A stretch of 64,000 bases of DNA from Mycolicibacterium mageritense (GTDB lineage Bacteria > Actinomycetota > Actinomycetes > Mycobacteriales > Mycobacteriaceae). The translations under genes were made by a program, and so were the position numbers. The stretch is taken from NCBI RefSeq assembly GCF_010727475.1, contig NZ_AP022567.1, positions 7,942,722 through 8,006,721 on the forward strand. The letters run 5' to 3'. The first letter of the stretch is position 1. Every line of letters begins with the position of its first letter. This document shows, one piece after another, positions 1 through 11,135 of the stretch. Under the pieces are notes generated by a model that was not told the DNA's origin, searched no databases, and worked only from the letters and a program-made list of their open reading frames with translations.

Positions 1-381
1 CGGGTTCATGATCGCGCTGTAGGCGATCCCCAGCCGGTGCAGCAGCACCGTCACCGAGTCGACCAGCATGGGCGCCTGGTCGGTCACGATCAGCAGCGCC
101 GGACCGGATTCGGCGTCGCCCGGATACACCGCGACGTTGGTCTCCCCGGCCGCCCGCTTGCCGCCCAGCCGATAGTGGGCGGCCACCGCGGCATCGGAGA
201 CCAGCCGCTCGGCCGCGGTGACGGCAAGCGGTCCCGTGGCGGCCGAACCGGGAGCATCGGCCTGCGGGCTCCGGTACGTGGACAGGAAAGCCACCGCGAG
301 TTGGTGGACCACGTCCGGTGTCGGCTCGTGGCCGCCCCAGTCGCTTACCTGTTCACCCTGGAACCGCGGATACGCCGTCAT
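1..381 (-). CDS. gdh: NAD-specific glutamate dehydrogenase, N-terminal part (gene runs off the left edge)
   Basis: The 127 codons visible read MTAYPRFQGEQVSDW at the start and contain AHYRLGGKRAAGETNVAVY and DSVTVLLHRLGIAYSAIMNP, which match the N-terminal regulatory region of the large (about 180 kDa) NAD-dependent glutamate dehydrogenase, Rv2476c in M. tuberculosis. The enzyme oxidatively deaminates glutamate to 2-oxoglutarate in the cytoplasm. The start is the ATG at 381-379; the catalytic part lies to the left of the window. In M. tuberculosis the gene also sits directly downstream of the Rv2477c (ettA) homologue, which agrees with the neighbour here. Family assignment is from residue patterns I recognise, not an alignment. 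Confidence 0.85.
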   Translation of the reverse strand, partial: MTAYPRFQGEQVSDWGGHEPTPDVVHQLAVAFLSTYRSPQADAPGSAATGPLAVTAAERLVSDAAVAAHYRLGGKRAAGETNVAVYPGDAESGPALLIVTDQAPMLVDSVTVLLHRLGIAYSAIMNP

Positions 382-492
382 ACGGACCACTCCTGACTCA
401 CGCCCGCGCACCGGCACTGGTGCGCAGGAGTTGACCTTAGTCGTACCCGGAGACGCATTCGGCTGAACCTCACCGGTTCAACGCGCCAGGCG

Positions 493-2166
<1,674 letters not shown>

Positions 2167-2252
2167 GCCGTGATGTGCCTTTCTGCAGCTATCGAGGTCG
2201 ATCGGAATCGACGGAAATGCTCGCGGCCCATCCTAGGCGTGACCGGATACCG

Positions 2253-2705
2253 CTACGCCGACAGTGGCAGTGCCTCCTCGTCGGGCACGGTTTCCGCGGC
2301 GTCCGCCGCCGCGACGGGCTGAGGCTCGGGCACCGGACCGGCCACGGGTTTGGGCAGCGGCGTGACCTTGGCGGTGCACCGAGACAGGTCAGGGCCGACC
2401 GCGGTGGCCCGCACCTCCACCGACGACCGGCGCACACCGTCCTTGTCGTCATACTCGCTGGTGTAAAGGTGCCCCACCACGACGACCGCGTCGCCCTTCA
2501 TGAGTGACGCGCCCGCGCCCGTGGCCAGGTTGCCCCAGCAGTTGACCGTCACGTACAGCGAGTTGCCCTGCTCCCAGGTGCCCTCGGGCGTGCGCCGCCG
2601 CGAATTGCTGGCCACCCGGAACTTGTACAGCTCCTGCTCGCCGAACCGCAGCCGGACCGGGTTGGTGATGATGTTGCCGACGATGGTGAACGGTGTCTCG
2701 AACAT
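2253..2705 (-). CDS. ssbB: Single-stranded DNA-binding protein, SsbB type
   Basis: A 150-residue OB-fold SSB. The N-terminal 110 residues carry the SSB core (VGNIITNPVRLRF, LYVTVNCWGNLA, GDAVVVVGHLYTSEY); the tail is Pro/Ala-rich and lacks the acidic DDDIPF-type tip of the essential SsbA, so it is the second mycobacterial paralogue (Rv2478c homologue). I chose ATG 2705 (MFETPFTIVGN) over an upstream in-frame start because it gives the usual SSB start and an AAAGGAA-like ribosome site precedes it. It probably acts in recombination or stress-associated DNA metabolism. It precedes ettA on the same strand with an 86-bp gap. Confidence 0.9.
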   Translation of the reverse strand: MFETPFTIVGNIITNPVRLRFGEQELYKFRVASNSRRRTPEGTWEQGNSLYVTVNCWGNLATGAGASLMKGDAVVVVGHLYTSEYDDKDGVRRSSVEVRATAVGPDLSRCTAKVTPLPKPVAGPVPEPQPVAAADAAETVPDEEALPLSA

Positions 2706-2871
2706 TTCTGGTTCCTTTCGCTTCATCTCTTCCGGCGCCCGCACAACAGGTTCGCGACCGCCTTACGCAGCCATTGACCGTCGGAGCCCCGACAACGGCC
2801 GGCGTCGGGCGCGCGGGCGCACGCCGGCTGTGGATGAAATACGAACTGGGGATAACCCGGCGTCGGGCCGG

Positions 2872-4887
2872 CTAGCCCGTCGGGTTGTTGCGCCGCGCCA
2901 ACTCGGCCAGCATGGCGTTGTAGGCCGCCAGATCGGCGTCGTCGTCGCGGTCGGCCGCCCGGTCCAGTCGCTTGGCGGTGCGTTGGTCGCTGCGCCGCCA
3001 CTGGATGAGCAGCGCCAGCATCACGATCACCAGCGGGACTTCACCTGCCGCCCAGGCGATCCCGCCGCCGAGCTGTTGGTCGTCGAGGAGATTCTGGTGC
3101 CAGGGCAGTTGCAGTGACCGGTAGAAGGTCTCCCCCAGCACGTTCTGCATGCCCATCATCACCACGCCGAAGAATGCGTGCAGCGGCAACGACGCGAACA
3201 CCATGCCGATCTTGACCAGGTGCGGGATCGGGCGCGGCGTCGGGTCGATGCCGATGACCACCCAGTAGAACAGGTAGCCCGACAGCAGGAAGTGCACGTT
3301 CATCAGGACGTGCGCCGCGTGGTTGCTCACGGCCGCGTCGAATATGCCACCGAAATACAGGCCGTAGAACCCGGCGACGAACAGCACGGTCGCGATGATC
3401 GGGTTGGTCAGGAACTGCGACACCCGTGAATGCAGCGCGGCCAGCAACCATTCGCGCGGCCCCGGCGGGGTGCCCCGGCCCGCGGCGGGCAGCGCGCGCA
3501 GTGCGAGCGTCACCGGCGCACCGAGCACCAGCAGGACCGGCACCAGCATCGACAACAGCATGTGCGCGATCATGTGCATGCTGAACATCGCCGGCATGTA
3601 GCGGCCCAGGCCCGACGACGTGGTGAACAGCAACACGGCACAGCCCAGCAGCCACGCGAAGGTCCGTCCGACGGGCCACGCGTCGCCGCGCCGTCGCAGC
3701 CTGCGCACGGCCATGAGGTAGACCAGTGCGCCAACGATCGCGACCGTGCCGAGCAGCAGGTCGAACCGCCAGTCGAACAGCACCCGTGCCACGGTCGGCG
3801 GTCCGGCGAAGTCGTACCCGATGGCCACCTCGGTCGCGCTGGGCTGGGTGCGCTCGGGTGGCGGCGGGGTGCGGCCCAATCCGACGGCGATCCCGAACGT
3901 CACGCCGAACAGGGCGGCTTCCGTGAACGCCAACCTGATCAGCGGGCCGCGCGCGGTGGGGTCGGCCTGCAGCGCGGCCACCCCGCTGCGCCGCTGTCGC
4001 CAGCCCAGGACGCCGAGCAGGCCGAGCGCGACCATCTTGCCGACGATCAGCCAGCCGTACGGCGTGCGCACCAGGTCCGTGGGCTGGATGCGCACCAGGG
4101 CGTTGAGCACACCGCTGACCGCCATCGCGACGAAGCACCACAGGGCCAGGGCCGAGAACCGGCGGGCCGCCAAATCGGCGTGTTCGCCGCCGCGCAGGGC
4201 ATGCGCTAGCAACGCCAGCAGGCCACCGGCCCACAGTGCGCCGGCCATGAGATGGACGAACAGGCTGTTGGTGGCCAGATCGTGGGCGCCGCCCGCCGAC
4301 GAATGGCCGGTGAGCGCCAGCGGCACCAACGTCAGCATGGACCCGGCGAGCAGCACCGGTGTCCAGCCCCACCGCAGCACCGGCAGGCTCGCGAGGGTCA
4401 CGGCCGCGGCCAGGATCGCGGTCCAGCGCCACGCGCCTGCGATGTCCACCAGGCTCGTCGCCGACCACACGTCGACCGGGTTGAGGTGGTCGAGCAGCGG
4501 CTGGCCCGAGACATCGGAAATGGTCAGCGGCACCAGCACGGCCGCGCAGACCGTCCACACCACCGACGCCGCGGAACCGAGGCGCAACGCCCGGTAACCG
4601 GCCGCGTCGAGCACGCCGTTGTCCTGGGGCGGCACCAGAAAGGCCGCAAGCAGGAACGACCCGACCGCGATGACCGCCGCGATCTCGCCGGCCGCGCGGA
4701 CGAACGGCAGACCGTAGGTCGTGACGGGCCCCGGGTCCGGCAGACCGGTGGCGGTCAGCGCGTCGGCGAGCGACAGCGCACCGATGGCCGTCGCGACACC
4801 ACCTGCCAGTACCGCGACACCGACCAGCACCGGCCACACCGCGCTGTTGCGCACGCTGGTTACGGCCGACCGGCCCGTGGAAGTCAT
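2872..4887 (-). CDS. CopD/CtaG fusion integral membrane protein (cytochrome c oxidase assembly / copper-associated)
   Basis: A 671-residue polytopic membrane protein. The N-terminal half (about residues 130-330) looks like the CopD domain of copper-resistance proteins (helices with conserved His, for example HSSAGGAHDLATNSLFVHL); the C-terminal half (about 370-620) is a CtaG/Caa3 assembly domain with SMHMIAHMLLSMLVPVLL, HVLMNVHFLLSGYLFYW and the PLHAFFGVVMM segment. Such fusions are common in actinobacteria and are thought to handle copper for the respiratory oxidase; the exact role is inferred. ATG at 4887. It is convergent with nothing and sits between ssb and plsB2. Confidence 0.85.
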   Translation of the reverse strand: MTSTGRSAVTSVRNSAVWPVLVGVAVLAGGVATAIGALSLADALTATGLPDPGPVTTYGLPFVRAAGEIAAVIAVGSFLLAAFLVPPQDNGVLDAAGYRALRLGSAASVVWTVCAAVLVPLTISDVSGQPLLDHLNPVDVWSATSLVDIAGAWRWTAILAAAVTLASLPVLRWGWTPVLLAGSMLTLVPLALTGHSSAGGAHDLATNSLFVHLMAGALWAGGLLALLAHALRGGEHADLAARRFSALALWCFVAMAVSGVLNALVRIQPTDLVRTPYGWLIVGKMVALGLLGVLGWRQRRSGVAALQADPTARGPLIRLAFTEAALFGVTFGIAVGLGRTPPPPERTQPSATEVAIGYDFAGPPTVARVLFDWRFDLLLGTVAIVGALVYLMAVRRLRRRGDAWPVGRTFAWLLGCAVLLFTTSSGLGRYMPAMFSMHMIAHMLLSMLVPVLLVLGAPVTLALRALPAAGRGTPPGPREWLLAALHSRVSQFLTNPIIATVLFVAGFYGLYFGGIFDAAVSNHAAHVLMNVHFLLSGYLFYWVVIGIDPTPRPIPHLVKIGMVFASLPLHAFFGVVMMGMQNVLGETFYRSLQLPWHQNLLDDQQLGGGIAWAAGEVPLVIVMLALLIQWRRSDQRTAKRLDRAADRDDDADLAAYNAMLAELARRNNPTG

Positions 4888-4939
4888 GCTCCCAGCGTAT
4901 GGCGTGGCTCAGCCCACACTCGAGCACGTCCCCGGTGCG

Positions 4940-7285
4940 CTATCCGCCTTCGAGCAGTTGGCGCCGCCGCCTCTCCTCGGTGAAGAACCGGTCCCGGGCG
5001 ATGTGCTCGACCTTGTCCATGTCGCTGAGGATGCGGCGGATCTCGCGCAGGAAATCCTTGCGGCGGGATGTCAGGTCGGGTGCGGGCGTCAGCAGGTTCT
5101 GGTCGGCGGCCACCTGACGTGCGGTCGCGAACAACAGCGCCGACACCGACTCGTTGCTGCGCACCCGGCCTTGGGCCACGTACTGCCGACCGACCCCGAG
5201 CGCCCGTTTCGTGAGTTCCTTCTCGCTGATCTCGGCGGGCGCGTCACGCAGCACGTCGGCGACGATCTCGTCGGCCTCGAAGAACGGCCGCAGCATCGCG
5301 CCCGCGATGAGGGGGCGTTTGGCCCGTAGCAGCTGGAAGATCTCCTCACCACCGGCGGAGATGTGCTTCTCCCAGTTGTCGTGCCACGACATCTCTTCGG
5401 TCACGTTCTCCCGGAACGCCGCCGAGTCGGCGAAGTAGAAGTCGAACTTGAGCAGGTCGCGCAGCCTCATCACCTGCGTCCAGAACGCCTGCAGCGGATC
5501 CTTTTCGGCGTGCGCGGCGTGCACCAGCGCGAGCTCGACGATCGAGGTCTCCAGGAACGCATGGATCAGTGAGTTGCGGTAGAACGCGGCCTCGAGTTCG
5601 TCCTCGGGCGCGATGCGCCACACGGGCTCGCGGCCCCCGTCGACCAGGGTGACCGGGTGCCCGTTGGACAACGCGTCGACGGCCGACCGGACGCCGTCGA
5701 GGGTCCGCAGGCGCAGCGCACTGTTGGTCACCGGGGTGTTCTTGCGTTCCAGGTAGTCCAGCGAGTCCTGCAGCGTGTGGTGCAACTGCTCCAGCGTGAG
5801 CGCGGTGCCACGCGTGGTGAGCAGCAGCGCCGAAACCAGACCCGTGGCGTTGACCGGGGTGACCCGCAGGATGCGCCATGCGACCTCGAAAGCCATCTTC
5901 TGCATCGCGAGCCGTTTGGCCGCCTCGTCATGGGCCATCTCGCCGTGCGGCTCGCCGAGGTACTGGCGCATCGAAACCGCTTCCGGGAAGCGGACATAGA
6001 TCTTGCCGTAGTTGCGGTCCCCCTGGGCCTTGATGAAGCTGTAGAGCCACTTGAGTCCCTCGGGGGTCTTCTCCCCACCACGGGCATAGGCCGCGTACTC
6101 CGCGGTCTCGTGCAGCTGGTCGAAACTGATCGACACAGGCTGCAGCAGAATGTCGTCGCTGCGGCCGTCGAGATACGCGTCGGCGACGTAGGACAGCAGT
6201 CCGAGCTTGGGCGGCAACATCTTTCCGGTCCGCGACCGCGTGCCCTCGATGGACCAGTTCAGGTTGAACCGCTTCTCCACGATGTAGCCGACGTACTGCC
6301 GCAGCACGTACTTGTACAGCGGGTCGTCGAGCTTGCGGCGGATGAAGATGACGCCCGAATGCCGGAACAGCGGCCCCATCAGGCCGAACGACAGGTTGAT
6401 GCCGGCGAACGTGTACACCGGCGGCAACCGGTTCTCCTGCATCGCCACTGGGACGATCACGCCGTCGAGGTAGGACCGGTGCGAGAACAGCAGCACGGCC
6501 GGGTGCGTTTCCAGGGCGTGCCGCATCGACTCGATCTCGGCGCGGTCATAGTCGATTCGCGGATCGAAGCCCCGGCTGAAGATCGCCCGGCCCAGCGTCG
6601 GGATGAGGTCGACGGAGAAGCGGCTCCACCCGGTGGAGAGCTCGTCGAGCATCTCCCCGGCCTTCTCGACCGTGGCTCCGGGGATCTGCTCGAGCCCCTG
6701 CCGGAAGCGCGCCGAGTCCAGCATCTCGGGTTTGACCAGCCGGGGCGACTTGTATTCGGGGCCGAGCAGTCGCAGCTCCACCCGCTCGATCGCAAGAACC
6801 GCCCGGCGCAGCACGAATCGCGCGAATTCCCTGGGGTTTTCGGCGACGGTGTTCTCACTCCACTGCTGCCGCAGCTCGGAAACCTTGGCAGGTTCGCCGG
6901 CCACGACCCTGGCGCGCGACGGATCCTTGCGCAGGATGCGCCGCTGCAGGATCTCCGGCGGCCGGTAGGTGTCACGGCCGGAGATCAGCCCGACCAGCTT
7001 CAGCCGCGTGGGCAGCCCCGCGGGCACCCAGAACACCCGCACGGGTACCACGAGGCGATCCTGGTCGGCTTCCAGTTCCTCGACGAGGCTCGCGAGTACG
7101 CCCGGCGACGGTTCGCCGTCCTCAGGCAGTTGCAAGACCTCGATCGACGAATCGGGGTGTTCCTTACGGTGGGTCTTGAGCCAGTCGTTGAGCAGTTCGA
7201 GTTCGGCGGGCGAGGACACCGACGCCAGCACAAGGGCATCGTCGGTCGTGCTGAAACTCGCGAAGAAGTCGGTCGGCGCGGTCAC
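4940..7285 (-). CDS. plsB2: Glycerol-3-phosphate acyltransferase PlsB2
   Basis: A 781-residue membrane-associated acyltransferase that puts the first acyl chain on glycerol-3-phosphate in phospholipid and triacylglycerol synthesis. The acyltransferase motifs are visible: HRSYLDG near residue 265 (HxxxxD), GVIFIRR near 310, SIEGTRSRTGK near 345, and LQPVSISFD near 385. Length equals that of the PlsB family (Rv2482c is about 790). The GTG start at 7285 overlaps the plsC stop by 4 nt (GTGA), so the three lipid genes are one translationally coupled unit. Confidence 0.93.
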   Translation of the reverse strand: MTAPTDFFASFSTTDDALVLASVSSPAELELLNDWLKTHRKEHPDSSIEVLQLPEDGEPSPGVLASLVEELEADQDRLVVPVRVFWVPAGLPTRLKLVGLISGRDTYRPPEILQRRILRKDPSRARVVAGEPAKVSELRQQWSENTVAENPREFARFVLRRAVLAIERVELRLLGPEYKSPRLVKPEMLDSARFRQGLEQIPGATVEKAGEMLDELSTGWSRFSVDLIPTLGRAIFSRGFDPRIDYDRAEIESMRHALETHPAVLLFSHRSYLDGVIVPVAMQENRLPPVYTFAGINLSFGLMGPLFRHSGVIFIRRKLDDPLYKYVLRQYVGYIVEKRFNLNWSIEGTRSRTGKMLPPKLGLLSYVADAYLDGRSDDILLQPVSISFDQLHETAEYAAYARGGEKTPEGLKWLYSFIKAQGDRNYGKIYVRFPEAVSMRQYLGEPHGEMAHDEAAKRLAMQKMAFEVAWRILRVTPVNATGLVSALLLTTRGTALTLEQLHHTLQDSLDYLERKNTPVTNSALRLRTLDGVRSAVDALSNGHPVTLVDGGREPVWRIAPEDELEAAFYRNSLIHAFLETSIVELALVHAAHAEKDPLQAFWTQVMRLRDLLKFDFYFADSAAFRENVTEEMSWHDNWEKHISAGGEEIFQLLRAKRPLIAGAMLRPFFEADEIVADVLRDAPAEISEKELTKRALGVGRQYVAQGRVRSNESVSALLFATARQVAADQNLLTPAPDLTSRRKDFLREIRRILSDMDKVEHIARDRFFTEERRRRQLLEGG

Positions 7286-8850
7286 GGCCGACCCTTCACG
7301 CTGCGTCCGGTGGATTTGGCCGGCGCCTTCTTCGCGGCCTTCCTGACCTCTGCGGCCCGTTTGTACAACGGGAATTCCGGCAGCTCGTCCTCCGGCCAGT
7401 CGATCAGGGTGTCGAGGAAGATCTGACGGACCTCATCGATGCGTTCGGTCAGGTTGTCGAGGGTCCAATCGTCCACCGGGATGGGCGGATACACCGCGAC
7501 ATCCACCGTTCCGGGATTGAACGTGCTGGAGTCGCGGGCCGCGATCACCTCGGCGTTCCGGATGACGATCGGGACGATCGGGATGCCCGCGGCCATGGCG
7601 ATCCGGAACGGCCCCTTCTTGAACGGACCGACCTCGGTGGTGTCCAGCCGGGTGCCCTCCGGCGCGATCAGCACCGAAAGTCCCTTGCGCGCAAGTTCTT
7701 CGATCTTGTGCAGGCTTTCGATGGCTTTTTCCGGATCGTCCCGGTCGATGAACGCGGTATCCATCACCTTGCCCAGGGTGCCGACCAGCGGGTCGTTGGC
7801 CAGTTCCTTCTTGCCCACACCCGTGAAGTTGTCGCTCACCAGCGTTCCGGCGATCACGGGATCGGCCTGGTTGCGGTGATTGAAGATGAAGACCGCAGGC
7901 CGCTGCTTGGTGAGGTTCTCCCGGCCCAGCACGTTGAGGCTGACGCCGGTGGCGCCCAACAGAACCCGGCCCATCATCGAGGTGAACAGGTTGACGCCGC
8001 TGCGCTTGCTGCGGTTGAGCAGCCCCCAGCCGATGGCACCGGCGGCCAGCGGCATCATCGAGGCGAACCCGGCCGCCGTGCGCAGTTGCGACACCGGGCT
8101 GCTGCCACTGCGGCTGCTGAAGCGCAGGATGGGCCAGCCACGCTTGGCCGCCACGGCGGCCAGTTTGCCGCCGGGGTTGGTCGGGCGCGGATTGCCCACC
8201 AGGTACATCAGCGCAACGTCCTCGTCGCCGTCGGCGTAGAAGTAGCTCTTGGTGAGGTCGACCCCGTTGGCAGCCGCGAACTTCTGCACCGCATGGGCTT
8301 TGCCCGGTCCCCAGATCACCGGCCGCGCTACCTCACCGGTGATCAGGCCGTCGTCGTCGGTCTCGAACTTGTTGCTCAGCACGTTCTCGATACCCAAGAA
8401 CCGTGCGACGGGTTCGACCTGCACCGTCAACGCCGACGAACTCAGCACCACGGTGTGGCCGCGGGCCATGTGGGCGCGCACCATGGCGCGCATCTCGGGG
8501 TAGATGCGGTCCCGGACATGTTGGACGAACAGCCGCTCTCCCAGTTCGTCGAGGTCGCTCTCGGAGTTGCCCCGCAGCATGCGCGCGCCCTTGCCGATGA
8601 GATCCTCGAACTCCGAGCGGCCGAGCTGGTGGTTCAGGCCGGCCTGCACCATGCCGATGAACTCGCCGACGCTCATCTGCCCGCGCCGCAACCGATCCTG
8701 GGTCATCAGCACGCCGGTGAAGCCGGCCACCAGAGTGCCGTCGAGGTCGAAGAACGCCCCGATCTCCGGGCCTTCCGGGCTCGCCTCGATCTCGGCCAGT
8801 GAACCCGGCAGCCGCTGCTTCGACTTGCCTGACTGCCCCGGTGATGTCAC
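7282..8850 (-). CDS. plsC: Bifunctional HAD-IB phosphatase / 1-acylglycerol-3-phosphate acyltransferase
   Basis: The protein of about 522 residues fuses an N-terminal HAD phosphatase-like domain (nucleophile motif FFDLDGTL, VVLSSSALTVQVEP, YADGDEDVALM) with a C-terminal PlsC acyltransferase domain (FIFNHRNQADP with HxxxxD, FIDRDD, LIAPEGTR, GIPIVPIVIRN). This is the Rv2483c layout. It acylates lysophosphatidate to phosphatidate; the HAD half is an L-3-phosphoserine-phosphatase-like domain of uncertain substrate. I chose GTG 8850 (MTSPGQSGKSK) because it overlaps the upstream gene's stop as GTGA; the longer frame upstream runs into that gene. The C-terminus is Lys/Ala-rich. Confidence 0.92.
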   Translation of the reverse strand: MTSPGQSGKSKQRLPGSLAEIEASPEGPEIGAFFDLDGTLVAGFTGVLMTQDRLRRGQMSVGEFIGMVQAGLNHQLGRSEFEDLIGKGARMLRGNSESDLDELGERLFVQHVRDRIYPEMRAMVRAHMARGHTVVLSSSALTVQVEPVARFLGIENVLSNKFETDDDGLITGEVARPVIWGPGKAHAVQKFAAANGVDLTKSYFYADGDEDVALMYLVGNPRPTNPGGKLAAVAAKRGWPILRFSSRSGSSPVSQLRTAAGFASMMPLAAGAIGWGLLNRSKRSGVNLFTSMMGRVLLGATGVSLNVLGRENLTKQRPAVFIFNHRNQADPVIAGTLVSDNFTGVGKKELANDPLVGTLGKVMDTAFIDRDDPEKAIESLHKIEELARKGLSVLIAPEGTRLDTTEVGPFKKGPFRIAMAAGIPIVPIVIRNAEVIAARDSSTFNPGTVDVAVYPPIPVDDWTLDNLTERIDEVRQIFLDTLIDWPEDELPEFPLYKRAAEVRKAAKKAPAKSTGRSVKGRP

Positions 8851-10325
8851 TGTGCGGCACTCCCGTTCGACGCGGATTCGGCCGTCGCGGGCACGTCGGC
8901 CGTGAACGTTGCCCCGGCGGCACGACCATCGCCACCGAGCGCGAGCACCTCGTTGAAGCCGTCGATCAGGCACTGCGCAAACAGGGGTTCGTTGGTGATC
9001 GACGCCCGGTCGTACCGCGTGGTGACGGTGACGTATCCCGACCGCGAGATCAGGACCGCCATGATCGCCACTCCCGGCAGCGGGCCAATGCCGTAGTGCC
9101 GCAGGATTTTTGCCCCGGCGATGAACGTGTCGCCGGCATACATGGGCACGTTGCTGGCCTGCACGTCGGAGTGCACCACCGATCCCGCCACCGACTCCAG
9201 GAACGTGTCCGGCAGAAAGCTCAGGACGGGGGCGATTGCGCCGACCATGTCGATCGCGCGTTCTTCGCGCTTGCTGGTCATCTGCGCACGCACCGCCTTG
9301 ATGCGCTGTTCGGGATCGACGATGCCGACCGGCGCGGCCAGATTGACCCCGGCGAACCGGTTGCCGCCTGCCGGATCATCCTCGGACCGGAGGTTGACCG
9401 GCACCGCCATCGGCAGATTCTGGATCGGGATTCCCATCGCATCGTGGTACAGCCGCAACGCACCGCACAGGCCCGCCAGATACGCGTCGTTGATCGAACC
9501 GCCCGCGGCCTTCGAGGCCTTGTGCAGGTCGCTGAACTTGATGTCGATGGCCTCGGTCCGCGACGACAGGCTGCGCCTGCGCAGCAGCGGAGACGGATCC
9601 GCCGCCGGTCCCATGACACGTGCGCCCGACATGGCGTAGTCGACCACACCGCTGACCGCCGAGACCGGGTCGCGGACCACCCGGGTCGCGGCGCGCGCCG
9701 CTCCGCCGAGCGCACCCAGCAGACCACCGGCGATCGCGCCGGGCAGCCGGTTCAAGCCTTCCCGCATGAGGTCGTTGGGCGAGAGATCCTGCGGGATGGG
9801 CAGGGGTGGGGTCTGTCTGGGTTCGGGATCACGTTCGAGGTCGTAGATGCTGGCGAACATCTCGACCCCGCCGACGCCATCGGTCACCGCGTGGCTCAGG
9901 TGAAGGATGGTGGCGGCCCGGTCGCCTTCCAGGCCCTCCACGAGGGTCGCACTCCACAGGGGCCGCGTGATGTCCATGGGCGACTGCATCGCGATCTCCG
10001 CGAGGTCGATCAGGTCGCGGACGGTGCCCGGAGCGGGCACCCGGACCCGGCGCACGTGGTAATCGAGGTTGAAGTCCGGGTCGACCACCCATCGCGGCGC
10101 CACGGTCGGCAGCGTCGGCATGACGACTTTCTGACGTAACCGCAGAACCTTGCGCGACGCGTTCTCGAACCGGGTGCGGAAACGCTCCCAGTCCGGGGTG
10201 GTGTCGAGGATCTCGACGCCCATGATGCCCGAGCGAGTGCGCGGATTTGCCTCCCCACGGTGCAGGAGCGTGTCGACCGCACTCAATTCTTCGGATAACA
10301 CTGCCGTATCCGGCACGTCGCTCAT
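8847..10325 (-). CDS. Wax ester synthase/diacylglycerol acyltransferase family protein (WS/DGAT)
   Basis: A 492-residue WS/DGAT (Tgs-type) enzyme, homologue of Rv2484c. The catalytic HHxxxDG-type motif reads HLSHAVTDGVGG near residue 150, so the first His of the pair is replaced by Ser-His spacing (HLSH), as in several mycobacterial paralogues. The C-terminal half contains NDAYLAGLCGAL and the NLRSEDDPAGGNRF region typical of DUF1298. It probably makes triacylglycerol or wax ester from acyl-CoA. It is the first gene of the WS/DGAT-plsC-plsB2 unit; ATG at 10325 was chosen over the longer frame because it is preceded by a GGAGAGG ribosome site. Confidence 0.9.
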   Translation of the reverse strand: MSDVPDTAVLSEELSAVDTLLHRGEANPRTRSGIMGVEILDTTPDWERFRTRFENASRKVLRLRQKVVMPTLPTVAPRWVVDPDFNLDYHVRRVRVPAPGTVRDLIDLAEIAMQSPMDITRPLWSATLVEGLEGDRAATILHLSHAVTDGVGGVEMFASIYDLERDPEPRQTPPLPIPQDLSPNDLMREGLNRLPGAIAGGLLGALGGAARAATRVVRDPVSAVSGVVDYAMSGARVMGPAADPSPLLRRRSLSSRTEAIDIKFSDLHKASKAAGGSINDAYLAGLCGALRLYHDAMGIPIQNLPMAVPVNLRSEDDPAGGNRFAGVNLAAPVGIVDPEQRIKAVRAQMTSKREERAIDMVGAIAPVLSFLPDTFLESVAGSVVHSDVQASNVPMYAGDTFIAGAKILRHYGIGPLPGVAIMAVLISRSGYVTVTTRYDRASITNEPLFAQCLIDGFNEVLALGGDGRAAGATFTADVPATAESASNGSAAQ

Positions 10326-10461
10326 AGCGTTGACCTCTCCTCCCCCTGGCTGCCCAAGTGCAGCGTCCACGCTAGTCCGCTGCCGGTGGCGGCGGGATGG
10401 CTTTGCCGGCTGCCACGGTGAGTGAGTCGGCCGGGCACTGCAAGATACACTCAGCGGCGCT

Positions 10462-10534
10462 GCCTCCGTAGCTCAGCGGATAGAGCAGCCGCCTTCTAAG
10501 CGGTTGGTCGCAGGTTCGATCCCTGCCGGGGGCG
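10462..10534 (+). tRNA. tRNA-Arg (anticodon TCT)
   Basis: A full cloverleaf can be folded: acceptor GCCTCCG with CGGGGGC, D-arm GCTC/GAGC, anticodon stem GCCGC/GCGGT with loop CTTCTAA (anticodon TCT), T-arm GCAGG-TTCGATC-CCTGC, discriminator G. CCA is not encoded. It lies alone between the lipid operon and the stress protein gene. Confidence 0.95.
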
Positions 10535-10628
10535 CTCTGTGCCTGTTGACCGGCGCAAGATCAGTGTGCGCCGGGCTGACACGCGCTACTGTCCTGATTG
10601 TCCTCGCAACCGGCAGTTCGGAGACGAC

Positions 10629-11117
10629 ATGGGCACCTATCGGACGGTAATTGTCGGCACCGACGGTTCGGAATCGTCGTTGCGGGCGGTCGACCGGGCA
10701 GCGACCATCGCGGCTCAGGAGAACGCGAAACTCATCGTCGCGAGTGCGCACCAACCCGTCGTCGAACGGGGCAGCTGGTCGAGGGCGCCGTCACACGATC
10801 ATGTGGTCGACACCCGCGCTGCCGACTCGCTCCGCGAGGAGGGCTACAAGCTTCACGGCGCCGCACCCATCTACGAGATTCTCCGGGAGGCCCGCGATCG
10901 CGCGAAGGCCGCAGGCGCCGGCGACATCGACGAGCGCGCGATCGAGGGCGCACCGGTCGACGCGTTGGTGAAACTGGCCGACGACGTCAAGGCCGACCTG
11001 GTCGTGGTGGGCGACGTGGGGCTCGACTCGGTTGCCGGGCGCCTCTTGGGCTCGGTGCCCGCCAACGTCGCCCGCCGGGCCAAGGTCGACATCCTCATCG
11101 TCCATACCGCGGGCTAG
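10629..11117 (+). CDS. Universal stress protein (UspA family), single domain
   Basis: A 162-residue Usp protein. It begins TVIVGTDGSESSLRAVDRA, with the first beta strand and nucleotide-contacting Asp, and ends with VVVGDVGLDSVAGRLLGSVPANVARRAKVDILIV, close to the G-2x-G-9x-G-S/T ATP-binding motif (GxxxxxGRLLGSVPxNV). It probably binds ATP and acts in stress or slow growth. ATG 10629 is preceded by GGAGACGAC. I see no partner gene; it follows tRNA-Arg by about 95 bp. Confidence 0.9.
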   Translation: MGTYRTVIVGTDGSESSLRAVDRAATIAAQENAKLIVASAHQPVVERGSWSRAPSHDHVVDTRAADSLREEGYKLHGAAPIYEILREARDRAKAAGAGDIDERAIEGAPVDALVKLADDVKADLVVVGDVGLDSVAGRLLGSVPANVARRAKVDILIVHTAG

Positions 11118-11135
11118 GGCCGCCCGCCCGGTCGA

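Noticed and set aside
5657..7426. 589-codon plus-strand frame over plsB2
   Set aside because: Shadow of plsB2 with composition bias (Arg, Gly, His, Gln) and no domain.
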